Shown here one piece after another: positions 1 through 7,060 of a stretch of DNA of 12,138 nucleotides. The stretch lies in contig JAVBNT010000055.1 in the NCBI GenBank assembly GCA_031551355.1, positions 1-12,138 of the forward strand. The letters run 5' to 3'. Source of the stretch: JAVBNT01 sp031551355 (lineage in GTDB: Bacteria > Vulcanimicrobiota > CADAWZ01). The notes beneath the pieces were generated by a model. The model made no database searches and had not been told where the DNA came from. It saw only the letters and a program-made list of their open reading frames with translations. Positions within the stretch are counted from its first letter, which is position 1; every line of letters starts with the position of its first letter. Both the position numbers and the translations under genes were made by a program.

Positions 1-18
1 TGTGATAAACTTTTATTC

Positions 19-81
19 ATAATCTTACCTCTCTTACTTAATTTGGCTTGAACATCCAAATTATAGCGGAGGTAAGATTAT
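19..81. repeat. Double-stem palindromic intergenic element
   Basis: A perfect 13-bp inverted repeat (19-31 against 69-81) encloses a second perfect 7-bp inverted repeat (40-46 against 56-62). The transcript could fold into a two-tier hairpin. There is no long T-run directly after either arm, so an intrinsic terminator is not clear. It may be a small mobile palindrome or the end of a transcription unit lying left of the window. No gene is visible here. Confidence 0.6.
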
Positions 82-109
82 TTGTATATGTGTATAACCA
101 AGATTCCCA

Positions 110-126
110 CACCCGCATAGCGGGTG
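110..126. repeat. Short GC-rich hairpin
   Basis: A perfect 7-bp stem (110-116 with 120-126) closes on a 3-nt ATA loop. It lies in the same non-coding repeat cluster as the elements on both sides. It is probably part of a larger dispersed intergenic repeat spanning about 100-205 together with the hairpin at 177-196. Its function is unknown. Confidence 0.5.
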
Positions 127-176
127 GACCACGTTTCAGTCGCTAGGCTCCTTCAACAGGCTAAAGCCGGTGATGG

Positions 177-196
177 ATCCCCGCCTGCGCGGGGAT
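177..196. repeat. GC-rich REP-like hairpin (ATCCCCGC stem)
   Basis: A perfect 8-bp stem, ATCCCCGC with GCGGGGAT, encloses a 4-nt CTGC loop. Its composition is much more GC-rich than the surrounding AT-rich DNA. Palindromes of this form, followed by GACGG, are familiar as dispersed intergenic repeats in many proteobacterial and environmental genomes. Assignment to a specific repeat family is from memory and has not been searched. Confidence 0.6.
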
Positions 197-223
197 GACG
201 GCAAAGCTCCAGCATCCGCTACC

Positions 224-376
224 AATGTCATTAAGTTAGTATTTTTCATAGCCTATTTTGACGTCTTCGGATCTCTCACAGAGGGCACAGAGGCCATGGA
301 GGATAAATGCCGGTTAAAACTCTCTGTGTTCTCCTCTTCTCTGTGAGAAACCATTTTCTCTTAACTTAATGACATT
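224..376. repeat. MITE-like palindromic element with 15-bp terminal inverted repeats
   Basis: The ends at 224-238 and 362-376 are a perfect 15-bp inverted repeat (AATGTCATTAAGTTA and its complement). A second perfect inverted repeat of 10 bp lies inside (274-283 with 339-348), in sequence rich in CACAGAGG/CTCTGTG motifs. The 153-bp length, lack of coding capacity and nested symmetry fit a non-autonomous mobile element or dispersed repeat. I see no convincing target-site duplication: CCGCTA occurs at 216-221 and 382-387, close to the ends but not adjoining them. CACAGAGG-type repeats are known from many environmental genomes. Confidence 0.6.
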
Positions 377-388
377 GAGTCCCGCTAT

Positions 389-438
389 GCCGCAGCGAGC
401 AAATATCGGATTTGACGACGCATACGGACTCAATTCAC
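389..438. repeat. 50-bp direct repeat, copy 1
   Basis: Fifty bases are identical to 512-561. This copy starts directly after the MITE-like element and ends just before the A-rich left arm of the inverted-repeat element at 443. It looks like a solo half of that element, left by duplication or recombination. Confidence 0.8.
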
Positions 439-442
439 AATA

Positions 443-569
443 AAAAAGCAGTCAATCGAGTCCGGAGGCTAGGACAAATTCGATTTTGACGAGTGAAGCG
501 TAGTAAACTACGCCGCAGCGAGCAAATATCGGATTTGACGACGCATACGGACTCAATTCACTGCTTTTT
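443..569. terminator. Inverted-repeat element acting as probable bidirectional terminator
   Basis: The ends (443-464 and 548-569) are a 22-bp inverted repeat with two mismatches. The outer edges are A-rich on the left and T-rich on the right. Read on the minus strand, the transcript has an A-run, GCAGT, a long internally structured segment, ACTGC, and then a run of T (complement of 442-447). That layout is a bidirectional terminator shape. The centre holds a 7-bp palindrome at 498-513. The element is 127 bp long and its right end carries the stop codon of the convergent-side gene (stop at 568-570). It therefore serves as the natural end of the minus-strand operon, although it looks like a dispersed repeat rather than a simple terminator. 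Confidence 0.55.
512..561. repeat. 50-bp direct repeat, copy 2
   Basis: Identical to 389-438, offset by 123 bp. This copy is embedded in the right half of the inverted-repeat element at 443-569. Its left edge completes the small palindrome GCGTAGT-AA-ACTACGC (498-513). Confidence 0.8.
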
Positions 570-2643
570 AGTTGGATTTATTTATATTAGCAGCAGCCTT
601 GGACACATCCTGAAGCAGGCCATCAACGGAAAGATCGCTGCCGATAGCTTTTTGCAGCCAAATTTCAGGAGTAAGACGGCCGATTGAACAAATTCTCTCT
701 ATCTCAATAGCGGCATTACGTTCTTTCATATATCCGGTGAGCTGATAATTTATAATCCGTCCCAAAGGATAATCAATTATGTGCAGCAGTTCTGAAATAT
801 GCTGGGAATTAAATGCCAGAACAGGTGAGTCGGAGTCACTTATAATAGCGGAATAATACTTGTTCCAGATGTCTCTGGCTATTGAGATTGAAGCAGCGCG
901 CAATTCATCATCGGTTGCCTCAGGATTTTGATACATCCATCGCCAAAGGTAAAGGCAGTGTACAGCTTCGGCGCATTCCCGGCGCAGATTCCAGAATGTG
1001 TCAAGCACCCGATAATCGTCACTGTGTTCCTGACGCATCTTGATACCGAGAGCCAGCTTGCAGCGGTCCTCAAACATAATTGAAAAAGCCTGTGAAAAAG
1101 CTTCGTTGGGTAAACCTCTCAGCAGGTTATTGTCAACTCCGTAAAGAGAATAAAGCTGCTCGACACTGTATCCCAAAGAGGCTACCGCTGCTTTATACCC
1201 ATAATAGGAAAGCCCCGCGTTGCCGATCTTTACATATAGATACGATTTGTCTCCCTTACTTACGGGCGGAAGAGAAAAAACATCACCGTCGGAACGGCAC
1301 ACAACAATCTGTTCGCTCAGAAAATCGGCAGAATTCTTGGAAAACCCCATGCGCAGTAAAATCCGACCGATATCCCTTGTAAAATCATCTATATCCGAAT
1401 ACTTTTCGGAAGACACCCTGTCAAGTTTATCCTTGGAAAGAGGTATATAACAATCAAATCCGCCGTACCATATATCATACGGCTCCAAAGAACGGCCGAG
1501 ATCAGCTTCAATCAGATTAACAACCGGTCCGGCAATTTTAGACTCCAAAACGGATATCAGCATTTTTTCCACTTTTGCTTCAGGAATCTCTATTTCTTCG
1601 TTAAAAGTTCTGGAAAGAAACGTATTGTTATATAAAGAATAACGGTCAATATTCTTCTGTGCCAAAAACAACTGACGAAGATATTTATAACGATTATCGT
1701 CCTGTTTAATAGGCACAAACTCTTTTCCGGACTTAAAATAAATGTTTTCCACCGGATCCCAGGCAACGTTAACGTCTTTTAAAATCCCCAACTGTATCTG
1801 TGACAACGCAACAGACTCGGCAACACTAAAAAGAGCCTGCTGTCTGAGCAAGGCATCCTCAGAAGCTGATGAATAGAGCAGTCTGATTTCATCGGAAAGC
1901 TCGGAAGCCGAATACAACAGTCTGCCCTCAGGGGATACAGGCAAAGAATTTGCGGAAGACAAAACGGATGAAACCGGTATTTTTGATAAAAAAACATACT
2001 GGCGGGCTCTTATCAGAGCTGATGACAAATTATTCACAGCAGAAGCCGGAACACGCCCGGAAAAACGCTGGGCTAGCCTGAAGCCGGCCCAGTCCTCCCT
2101 AGTAAACTCTTTCATCCAAAAATAATTTTTGCGCGACATTTCCTCCAGAGATAGAACAGGAAAATTTAAAAGTACGGAAAAAGCCGCTTTGGAAGAAAAC
2201 ATATCGCTTTGGAAAGTCGAAGACGGATCATAAAATGCAAAAAGGGCTTCAGGAACATTCGCCGCCGGATCTCCGATAAAAATTGAATTGGCGGCTTTTC
2301 TTCTGATACCGCTTAAATTACCGTCAAGAACTTCAAGATACTGCTCCATAAAAGATAAAAACGATGATAGTTGCTTGCGATCAGCAATAAAATAATCAAG
2401 ACAAAAGCGTGAAAATTCTTCCGGGGAACCGTCTTCTCTTGTCCAGAACTCGGCGACCTGAGGCACACATGTATTCATCCTTGCGCGCTCCATTGTACCG
2501 TATTTTTTTATAAGCTCCTCAATAACGCTACGCCTTACGTCGGCAGAAATATACCTCACCCGTTCCGAAGATGAAAAGGCAGGCAAGACAGCTAAAAGAG
2601 AAAACAGTAAAATGAAGGAAACCACCCTTAAATAAACGTGCAT
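568..2643 (-). CDS. Exported M3-like (HEFGH-type) peptidase homologue lacking its zinc site
   Basis: The 691-residue protein has an N-terminal signal peptide (hydrophobic stretch about residues 6-22, then AFSSS). I placed the start at the ATG at 2643 because AAGGA (2653-2657) is 9 nt upstream. A TTG at 2649 is in frame but only 3 nt from that site. The C-terminal third resembles a family of M3-like zinc peptidases that I recall as carrying HEFGHNVEQ, then PNxAFTEA, then a YPLGH-type motif. Here the corresponding pieces are ASLGYSVEQ (488-496), LPNEAFSQAF (511-520) and YPLGRIINYQ (625-634). Both zinc His, the catalytic Glu and the third ligand Glu are thus Ala, Tyr, Ser and Gln. If the alignment is right this is a pseudopeptidase, perhaps a binding protein in the envelope. 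It is the last gene of the operon, 50 bp after the phosphatase gene. The family assignment is from memory; the reading frame is secure. Confidence 0.75.
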   Translation of the reverse strand: MHVYLRVVSFILLFSLLAVLPAFSSSERVRYISADVRRSVIEELIKKYGTMERARMNTCVPQVAEFWTREDGSPEEFSRFCLDYFIADRKQLSSFLSFMEQYLEVLDGNLSGIRRKAANSIFIGDPAANVPEALFAFYDPSSTFQSDMFSSKAAFSVLLNFPVLSLEEMSRKNYFWMKEFTREDWAGFRLAQRFSGRVPASAVNNLSSALIRARQYVFLSKIPVSSVLSSANSLPVSPEGRLLYSASELSDEIRLLYSSASEDALLRQQALFSVAESVALSQIQLGILKDVNVAWDPVENIYFKSGKEFVPIKQDDNRYKYLRQLFLAQKNIDRYSLYNNTFLSRTFNEEIEIPEAKVEKMLISVLESKIAGPVVNLIEADLGRSLEPYDIWYGGFDCYIPLSKDKLDRVSSEKYSDIDDFTRDIGRILLRMGFSKNSADFLSEQIVVCRSDGDVFSLPPVSKGDKSYLYVKIGNAGLSYYGYKAAVASLGYSVEQLYSLYGVDNNLLRGLPNEAFSQAFSIMFEDRCKLALGIKMRQEHSDDYRVLDTFWNLRRECAEAVHCLYLWRWMYQNPEATDDELRAASISIARDIWNKYYSAIISDSDSPVLAFNSQHISELLHIIDYPLGRIINYQLTGYMKERNAAIEIERICSIGRLTPEIWLQKAIGSDLSVDGLLQDVSKAAANINKSN

Positions 2644-2652
2644 CAGCAATAG

Positions 2653-2657
2653 TCCTT
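2653..2657 (-). promoter_or_regulatory. Ribosome binding site deciding the start of the peptidase-like gene
   Basis: On the minus strand AAGGA lies 9 nt before the ATG at 2643 but only 3 nt before the in-frame TTG at 2649. This favours the ATG and a protein two residues shorter than the longest open frame. Confidence 0.6.
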
Positions 2658-2693
2658 TTTACAAAATAATAAAACGGCCAGGAACAAATATGG

Positions 2694-3524
2694 TTACTTT
2701 TGTTTTGCATCAATACGGAAAACTATAACCGTTATGTTGTCAGCCGTTTTATTTTTATAGGCAGTTTTTATAAGCTTCTTGGCAATCCGCTTTAAATTTC
2801 CCCTGCCGGAAGCAATAATATCCCTGATTTCTTTCGGAGAAACAACATCAGTCAGCCCATCCGAGCACAGTAAGTAATAACTGCCAGATTTGGCTTCCAG
2901 CAGCCTTACACCCGGATTCACAAACTTGCCCTCCCTCGGACCTATCGCCTGAGTCAGAGATCTGGCGCCCCTTGCCTTATATGCTTCTTCGGGAGTTTTA
3001 AAAACTCCCATACGCAGCAGTTGATTGGCAAGGCAATGATCTTCCGTAAGCTGCTCAATATTACCGTCATCAATCAGATAGCACCTGCTGTCGCCAACGT
3101 GTACTATATACACTCTTGCGGCAACGACAACAGCCATTACAACCGTCGTTCCCATTCTTCTTTCATCTATTCCTATTTTCTCCGACAAATTAATTCCCAG
3201 CACAACGTCATTAGCCTGTTTAACCGCCTGGGACAGAAGTTCACCGAAGTTATCTATATAGACTACATTTGGAGAAAGAAGAAGGGATGTTATCAGTCTT
3301 TTCAGTTCATTTACGATCGTAAAGCTGGCAACTTCGCCCTTCTGATGTCCGCCCATACCGTCGCAAAGAATGTAAAGACCTGTTTTACCCTGGGGTAAAA
3401 ATGTTACCGTGTCCGAACAAGAAGCACTGATTTCAGCAGCAAAAAAACAATCTTCGTTATTTTGCCTTACCGGTCCGACATCAGTAATTGCAAAAGATTT
3501 AAGATCTAAGATAAGCTGGTCCAT
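2694..3524 (-). CDS. PP2C-family serine/threonine protein phosphatase
   Basis: This 276-residue cytosolic Mg/Mn-dependent phosphatase removes phosphate from Ser/Thr in proteins. The standard bacterial PP2C (PrpC/Stp) motifs appear in order: DVGPVRQNNED (15-25) with phosphate-binding Arg20 and metal-site Glu24/Asp25, DGMGGH (55-60), RMGTTVV (123-129), VGDSRCY (143-149), TEDH (160-163), QAIGP (192-196), SDGLTD (221-226) and ADNIT (261-265). All metal-binding aspartates are present, so it should be active. Its length is close to the usual 240-280. It follows the beta-propeller gene by 15 bp and has a strong AGGAGA 4 nt before its ATG. No Ser/Thr kinase is in the window, so its substrate is unknown. 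Its operon partners are exported, whereas this protein has no signal peptide. Confidence 0.95.
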   Translation of the reverse strand: MDQLILDLKSFAITDVGPVRQNNEDCFFAAEISASCSDTVTFLPQGKTGLYILCDGMGGHQKGEVASFTIVNELKRLITSLLLSPNVVYIDNFGELLSQAVKQANDVVLGINLSEKIGIDERRMGTTVVMAVVVAARVYIVHVGDSRCYLIDDGNIEQLTEDHCLANQLLRMGVFKTPEEAYKARGARSLTQAIGPREGKFVNPGVRLLEAKSGSYYLLCSDGLTDVVSPKEIRDIIASGRGNLKRIAKKLIKTAYKNKTADNITVIVFRIDAKQK

Positions 3525-3528
3525 AAAA

Positions 3529-3534
3529 TCTCCT
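3529..3534 (-). promoter_or_regulatory. Shine-Dalgarno of the PP2C gene
   Basis: AGGAGA on the minus strand ends 4 nt before the ATG. It sits inside the 15-bp gap after the upstream stop codon. It confirms the start and suggests independent, efficient translation in the operon. Confidence 0.65.
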
Positions 3535-3539
3535 AAGCG

Positions 3540-4589
3540 TTAATAATTGAAAGCTTCGACAACCCATATGCCTTTTTCTTTAGCGGCACTGACGGAAAAC
3601 ACAATTTTGATACCGCTGGGATCCAATACCGGAGAGAACCAAGGGCTGCTGCCACCAATAACAACCTCTTCCTGGGTATTATGCTGATAAATACCCATCC
3701 CCTTCTCGTTTCGGTAAAAAACCCATCTTGCATCAGGACTGAAGAAAGGACTGAAAACATGGGAAGCAGGGTAATCACCCTTGGACACAAGCAGTTTTCT
3801 GCTCATCGAAGCCGTATCAACCAGTTCAACTCCCCTGAACGTCTCATAAACAATCTTCTTGCCTATGGGCGACCAGCTGAGATTCTTCTGAAAAACATTT
3901 TTATCCCTTGTGACCTGCATTATTGAATAAGGTTCCTGACGTATCACATAGATATTAGAATAGTCGGTTGTTCCTTTATTATAATTTCTGGCGGAAAGAA
4001 AAGCAATTGACTTTCCGTCCGGACTCCACACCGGCCCCCAATCGCCAAGCTCCGAAAGTATTTTTAAATTTGTGCCGTCAGGGTTTATAGTCGCTATACC
4101 GTAAAGTTTTTTGGCTCCCATAAAATAAAAAGCAAGCTTGTCGCCTTTGGGAGACCACTTTGGAGCCATACCGTAAGTAAGGCGCTTGGATTTGTTTGCC
4201 GAAAAATTGACAACATACAAAGAATATCCGCCGCCTTCGCTTATACAGTAAGCAGCCTGCATAAGATTGGGGGAAAAAACAAAATCACTTACTGGTGACT
4301 TTATCTGATACATAAGATCCAGTTTCAGTTTGCCCGGCATCGTTTTGCCGCTGACGACTTTCCATACATCTCTTATCTTGTATATGTACGAAAAATCATT
4401 TTCAACAACCCGGAAACAAAGATGACGCCCATCCTGAGACCAGGCAAAATCAGTCGCACTGGTAGCTACAAGGTGTGAAAACCCCCAACGCTTGCCGGCA
4501 TAATTGTTTTCCGCACAAAAACTTTCCGGCACAAATGAAAAAAACAGCAGAAAAAAAACTGCGGAAACACCATATTTAATATAACTCAT
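3540..4589 (-). CDS. Exported TolB-like (PD40) beta-propeller protein
   Basis: With the start chosen here the protein has 349 residues. It begins with a clear signal peptide (MSYIKYG, a hydrophobic run VFFLLFFSFV, probable cleavage after FCA). The rest is a series of propeller blades marked by W/F-S-P-x-G/D-type motifs: WSQDG, FSPN, WSPKGDKLAF, WSPDGKSIAF, WSPIGKKIVY, FSPDARWVFY and LDPSGIKIVF, about seven in all. This is the PD40/TolB propeller pattern, usually involved in periplasmic protein-protein binding. The open frame runs 31 codons further upstream (to 4682), but that segment would bury the signal peptide. An intermediate ATG at 4607 is also possible. GGAG lies 12 nt before the chosen ATG. 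It is the first gene of the minus-strand operon, upstream of the phosphatase. There is no TolB N-terminal domain and no Pal or TolA nearby, so it is probably not TolB itself. Confidence 0.8.
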   Translation of the reverse strand: MSYIKYGVSAVFFLLFFSFVPESFCAENNYAGKRWGFSHLVATSATDFAWSQDGRHLCFRVVENDFSYIYKIRDVWKVVSGKTMPGKLKLDLMYQIKSPVSDFVFSPNLMQAAYCISEGGGYSLYVVNFSANKSKRLTYGMAPKWSPKGDKLAFYFMGAKKLYGIATINPDGTNLKILSELGDWGPVWSPDGKSIAFLSARNYNKGTTDYSNIYVIRQEPYSIMQVTRDKNVFQKNLSWSPIGKKIVYETFRGVELVDTASMSRKLLVSKGDYPASHVFSPFFSPDARWVFYRNEKGMGIYQHNTQEEVVIGGSSPWFSPVLDPSGIKIVFSVSAAKEKGIWVVEAFNY

Positions 4590-4743
4590 AATACATTGTT
4601 TCTCCATATTTATTACGGATGGCAGCAGGGATAAAATTAAATTTAGCAACGAGCCATACAAAGGTATTTCAGCATAAAACACAGAACTTCCTACCTAAAA
4701 ACATGAGCGGGTGTTATTTTTAAATAGAAATTTTTGATTTTTC

Positions 4744-4748
4744 AGGAG
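4744..4748 (+). promoter_or_regulatory. Shine-Dalgarno of serS
   Basis: AGGAG sits 8 nt before the serS ATG. The divergent interval 4590-4756 must hold promoters for both serS and the minus-strand operon. It is AT-rich, but I could not pick convincing -35/-10 pairs. Confidence 0.6.
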
Positions 4749-4756
4749 TTGTCAGG

Positions 4757-6025
4757 ATGCTTGATTTAAAGTTTATACTCAAAAATATTGACGCAGTAAA
4801 GAAAAACTGTGAAAACAGAAATGTTAAAATTGATTTCGACAATCTTCAGCATTTAGCTGCGGAACGATCGGCAAAACTTAAAGAGATTGAAGAAACAAGG
4901 AAACAGCAAAACGATATTGCCAAAGAGATGAAGCAACAGCTCTCCAAGGAAGAAAGGGATAAACTGATCGAAAAGGGAGCAGCCCTCAAATCAGTGGCCT
5001 CGCAAAAAGAGCTCGAAGCACAGGCGGCAGACGAAAAACTTAAAGAACTGCAAAGCCGAATTCCCAATATGACCCACCCCGATGCACCGATAGGTAAAAC
5101 GGAAGATTGCGCCGCAGTATTAAAGCACTCGGGAGAGATACGTAAATTTGACTTCGAACCAAAAGATCACGTAGAACTTGGAAAAGAGCTTGATATTATT
5201 GATTTTGAGGGCGGCACGAAAGTAAGCGGACAAAAATTCTACTTCCTCAAGGGAGACGCGGTTCTGCTTGAACAGGCATTGATCAACTTTGCCATGAGAA
5301 CACTTGTTGACGAAGGATTTAAACTGCATGTAACACCGGATCTTGCAAAAAATTCCATTCTCTACGGAACAGGTTTCAACCCCAGAGGAGAAGAAGCGCA
5401 GATCTATTCTGTTTCCGATACCGATTTATCGCTGATTGCAACATCCGAAATAACACTTGCCGGTCTCTACAGCAACGAAATCATACCGGAAAAACACTTG
5501 CCGATACTTCTGGCAGGGTATTCCCATTGTTTCAGAACAGAAGCAGGGGCTTATGGAAAAGCCTCAAAAGGACTTTACAGAGTCCACCAGTTCAGCAAGG
5601 TGGAAATGTTCGCCTATACGAAACCGGAACAATCAGATGAGATGCTTGACAGACTTCTTGCCATAGAAGAAAAAATATTTACCGGGCTGGAAATCCCCTA
5701 CCGGGTGATAGAATGCTGCAGCGGAGATTTAGGAGGACCGGCATACAGAAAATTCGACATTGAAGCCTGGATGCCGACAAGGGACGGAGGCAGCTACGGA
5801 GAAGTAACAAGCACTTCCAACTGCACCGACTACCAGTCAAGAAGGCTGAATATCAGGTTCAAGGGTTCCGGACCTACCGAACCGGTTCACACCTTAAACG
5901 GAACGGCAATAGCAACCAGCAGGGCGATTATTGCCATAATGGAAAATAACCAGCAAAAAGACGGCAGCATTTCCATTCCAAAAATCCTTGTTCCTTTCCT
6001 GGGCAAAGAATTCATAACAAAATAA
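4757..6025 (+). CDS. serS: Seryl-tRNA synthetase
   Basis: This class II aminoacyl-tRNA synthetase charges tRNA-Ser (and tRNA-Sec) with serine in the cytosol. The 422-residue length is typical. Residues 1-105 form the long charged coiled-coil arm that grips the tRNA variable arm. The catalytic domain shows the serine/ATP loop TSE (229-231, usually TAE), motif 2 around FRTEAGAYG (259-267) with the partner stretch GLYRVHQF (272-279), GDLGGPAYRKFDIEAWMP (323-340), TSTSNCTDYQSRR (351-363) and motif 3 with NGTAIATSRA (381-390) followed by ENNQQ. The GDLGGPAYRKFD form and the Ser in place of the TAE alanine resemble the eukaryotic/spirochaete-like rather than the E. coli-like branch, judged from memory. 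It reads as a standard housekeeping enzyme at the head of the plus-strand series. Confidence 0.97.
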   Translation: MLDLKFILKNIDAVKKNCENRNVKIDFDNLQHLAAERSAKLKEIEETRKQQNDIAKEMKQQLSKEERDKLIEKGAALKSVASQKELEAQAADEKLKELQSRIPNMTHPDAPIGKTEDCAAVLKHSGEIRKFDFEPKDHVELGKELDIIDFEGGTKVSGQKFYFLKGDAVLLEQALINFAMRTLVDEGFKLHVTPDLAKNSILYGTGFNPRGEEAQIYSVSDTDLSLIATSEITLAGLYSNEIIPEKHLPILLAGYSHCFRTEAGAYGKASKGLYRVHQFSKVEMFAYTKPEQSDEMLDRLLAIEEKIFTGLEIPYRVIECCSGDLGGPAYRKFDIEAWMPTRDGGSYGEVTSTSNCTDYQSRRLNIRFKGSGPTEPVHTLNGTAIATSRAIIAIMENNQQKDGSISIPKILVPFLGKEFITK

Positions 6026-6053
6026 TTCCATAAACTGCAGCTAAAGATATAAT
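6026..6053 (+). promoter_or_regulatory. Weak candidate sigma70-type promoter after serS
   Basis: A perfect TATAAT (6048-6053) lies in the 56-bp gap after serS, with a poor -35-like TTCCAT 16 nt upstream. A second TATAAT at 6073-6078 is too close to the next ATG to drive it unless the transcript is almost leaderless. AT-rich gaps produce such matches by chance, so this is only a candidate. Confidence 0.22.
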
Positions 6054-6081
6054 TGAAGATACAATAAAGAGATATAATATT

Positions 6082-6687
6082 ATGATGGAAGAAAAAAACG
6101 AAGGTAAAAAAAACATCAGTGCGCCTGACAACGAGGAACTTGACTTTATCATCGATGAAATGCTCTGCGATATTTTTGAAGGTGAAAAAGAAAGACAACA
6201 AGTTTACAACGCGGAAAAAGCCTCTTCCAACTCAAATGCCTTTATCGAAACATTTTTTCTAAAAAACACAGACAGAACAGGCATCAGCGGTTATATGGAA
6301 AAAGCGATTTACGACACGCACAAGGAGACTGCCCTAGCTCCCGGACAATATATTTTCATCGAAGAAGGGACGATCAAATTCGGCGAAAACCCGATACATC
6401 ATTTCGGCAAAGGGGATTTAATCAGTCAATACACCTGTGAGATTTTGGGAATTTCAGGAAATTATTTAAAATTCTCCGTTGAAAGAAATTCCGTTATCTA
6501 CAGCGGAACCGAAAATACCCTGCTTCAATTTGCCGACAAAGAAGAACTGGATTCAGTCTCAGGATACACGGCATTTAAAAAAATAATGGGTAATATAGAC
6601 GGCGAAGGGGCTGCTCTGTCCATATCACCCCCATTTTTAACTCTTATAAAAAAGTTAAAAGAACACATAAAATTAAAAAAACACTAA
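6082..6687 (+). CDS. Degenerate cNMP-binding-fold (Crp-like barrel) protein
   Basis: The protein has 201 residues, no signal peptide and no membrane segment. Residues 1-50 are acidic and probably flexible or helical. Residues 85-170 follow the outline of a cyclic-nucleotide-binding barrel: LAPGQYIFIEEGTIKFG (85-101), then HHFGKGDLIS (106-115), then alternating beta strands and a final short helix (FKKIM). The usual phosphate-binding cassette (GE followed by RxA) is missing, so cyclic nucleotide binding is unlikely. There is no helix-turn-helix. The family assignment is by pattern only. It starts 56 bp after serS with a poor ribosome binding site (two adjacent ATGs at 6082 and 6085). It ends 10 bp before the transporter pair, so it may belong to that transcript. 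Confidence 0.8.
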   Translation: MMEEKNEGKKNISAPDNEELDFIIDEMLCDIFEGEKERQQVYNAEKASSNSNAFIETFFLKNTDRTGISGYMEKAIYDTHKETALAPGQYIFIEEGTIKFGENPIHHFGKGDLISQYTCEILGISGNYLKFSVERNSVIYSGTENTLLQFADKEELDSVSGYTAFKKIMGNIDGEGAALSISPPFLTLIKKLKEHIKLKKH

Positions 6688-6697
6688 ACAAGCGTCA

Positions 6698-7060
6698 ATG
6701 AAATCAAAAAAAACTCTTTCTATCATTTTAATGCTGCTGAGCACTTTTATGCTTGCGTTTGCCCAAATATTATACAAAAAAGGAGCCGCAAGCCTGCAGC
6801 CGGATCTGACGGCAATAATAACGAATTACAACATTATTGCCGGATTAGGATTATATATAATCGGAGCCGTTGTAATGACAGTAGCGATGAAGTACAACAA
6901 TCTTTCGACCTTGTACCCCATTTTAGCCCTATGCTATATATGGGTAAACATTATGGCCTCATCAATGCTCGGGGAAACAATGAATATCAATAAATGGATT
7001 GGCAGCGCTCTTATTATTCTGGGAGTAAGTGCCATAGGATACGGAGCGGATAAGACATGA
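6698..7060 (+). CDS. SMR/DMT-superfamily half-transporter, subunit 1
   Basis: This 120-residue membrane protein has four predicted helices (about 6-24, 46-64, 70-90 and 99-117). It has the layout of small multidrug resistance or EamA half-transporters, which work as dimers. Helix 1 lacks the proton-coupling glutamate of EmrE. It has AQILYKKGA instead, closer to ArnE/ArnF-type lipid-linked sugar flippases, where a Q and K lie in the same place. The loop before helix 4 has GETMNINKWIG. Its last 4 bp overlap the start of the second subunit. The substrate is unknown. No ribosome binding site is obvious before its ATG, so it may be coupled to the gene upstream. Confidence 0.85.
   Translation: MKSKKTLSIILMLLSTFMLAFAQILYKKGAASLQPDLTAIITNYNIIAGLGLYIIGAVVMTVAMKYNNLSTLYPILALCYIWVNIMASSMLGETMNINKWIGSALIILGVSAIGYGADKT

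Noticed and set aside
224..376. Target-site duplication CCGCTA flanking the MITE-like element
   Set aside because: The two copies lie 2 and 5 bp away from the element ends and are short enough to be chance.
389..561. Possible CRISPR-like spaced repeats
   Set aside because: Only two 50-bp copies are present, with a 73-bp interval that is itself structured; there is no array and no cas gene.
493..687. Plus-strand 64-codon frame at the left end
   Set aside because: It begins inside the inverted-repeat element and runs antisense into the end of the peptidase-like gene, with no ribosome binding site or recognisable protein.
2528..2713. Minus-strand 61-codon frame bridging the phosphatase and peptidase-like genes
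   Set aside because: It overlaps both real genes in another frame, and its sequence shows no domain; the RBS at 2653-2657 serves the larger gene.
3540..4589. Calling the propeller protein TolB
   Set aside because: The TolB N-terminal domain and tol-pal neighbours are missing; only the PD40 propeller is shared.
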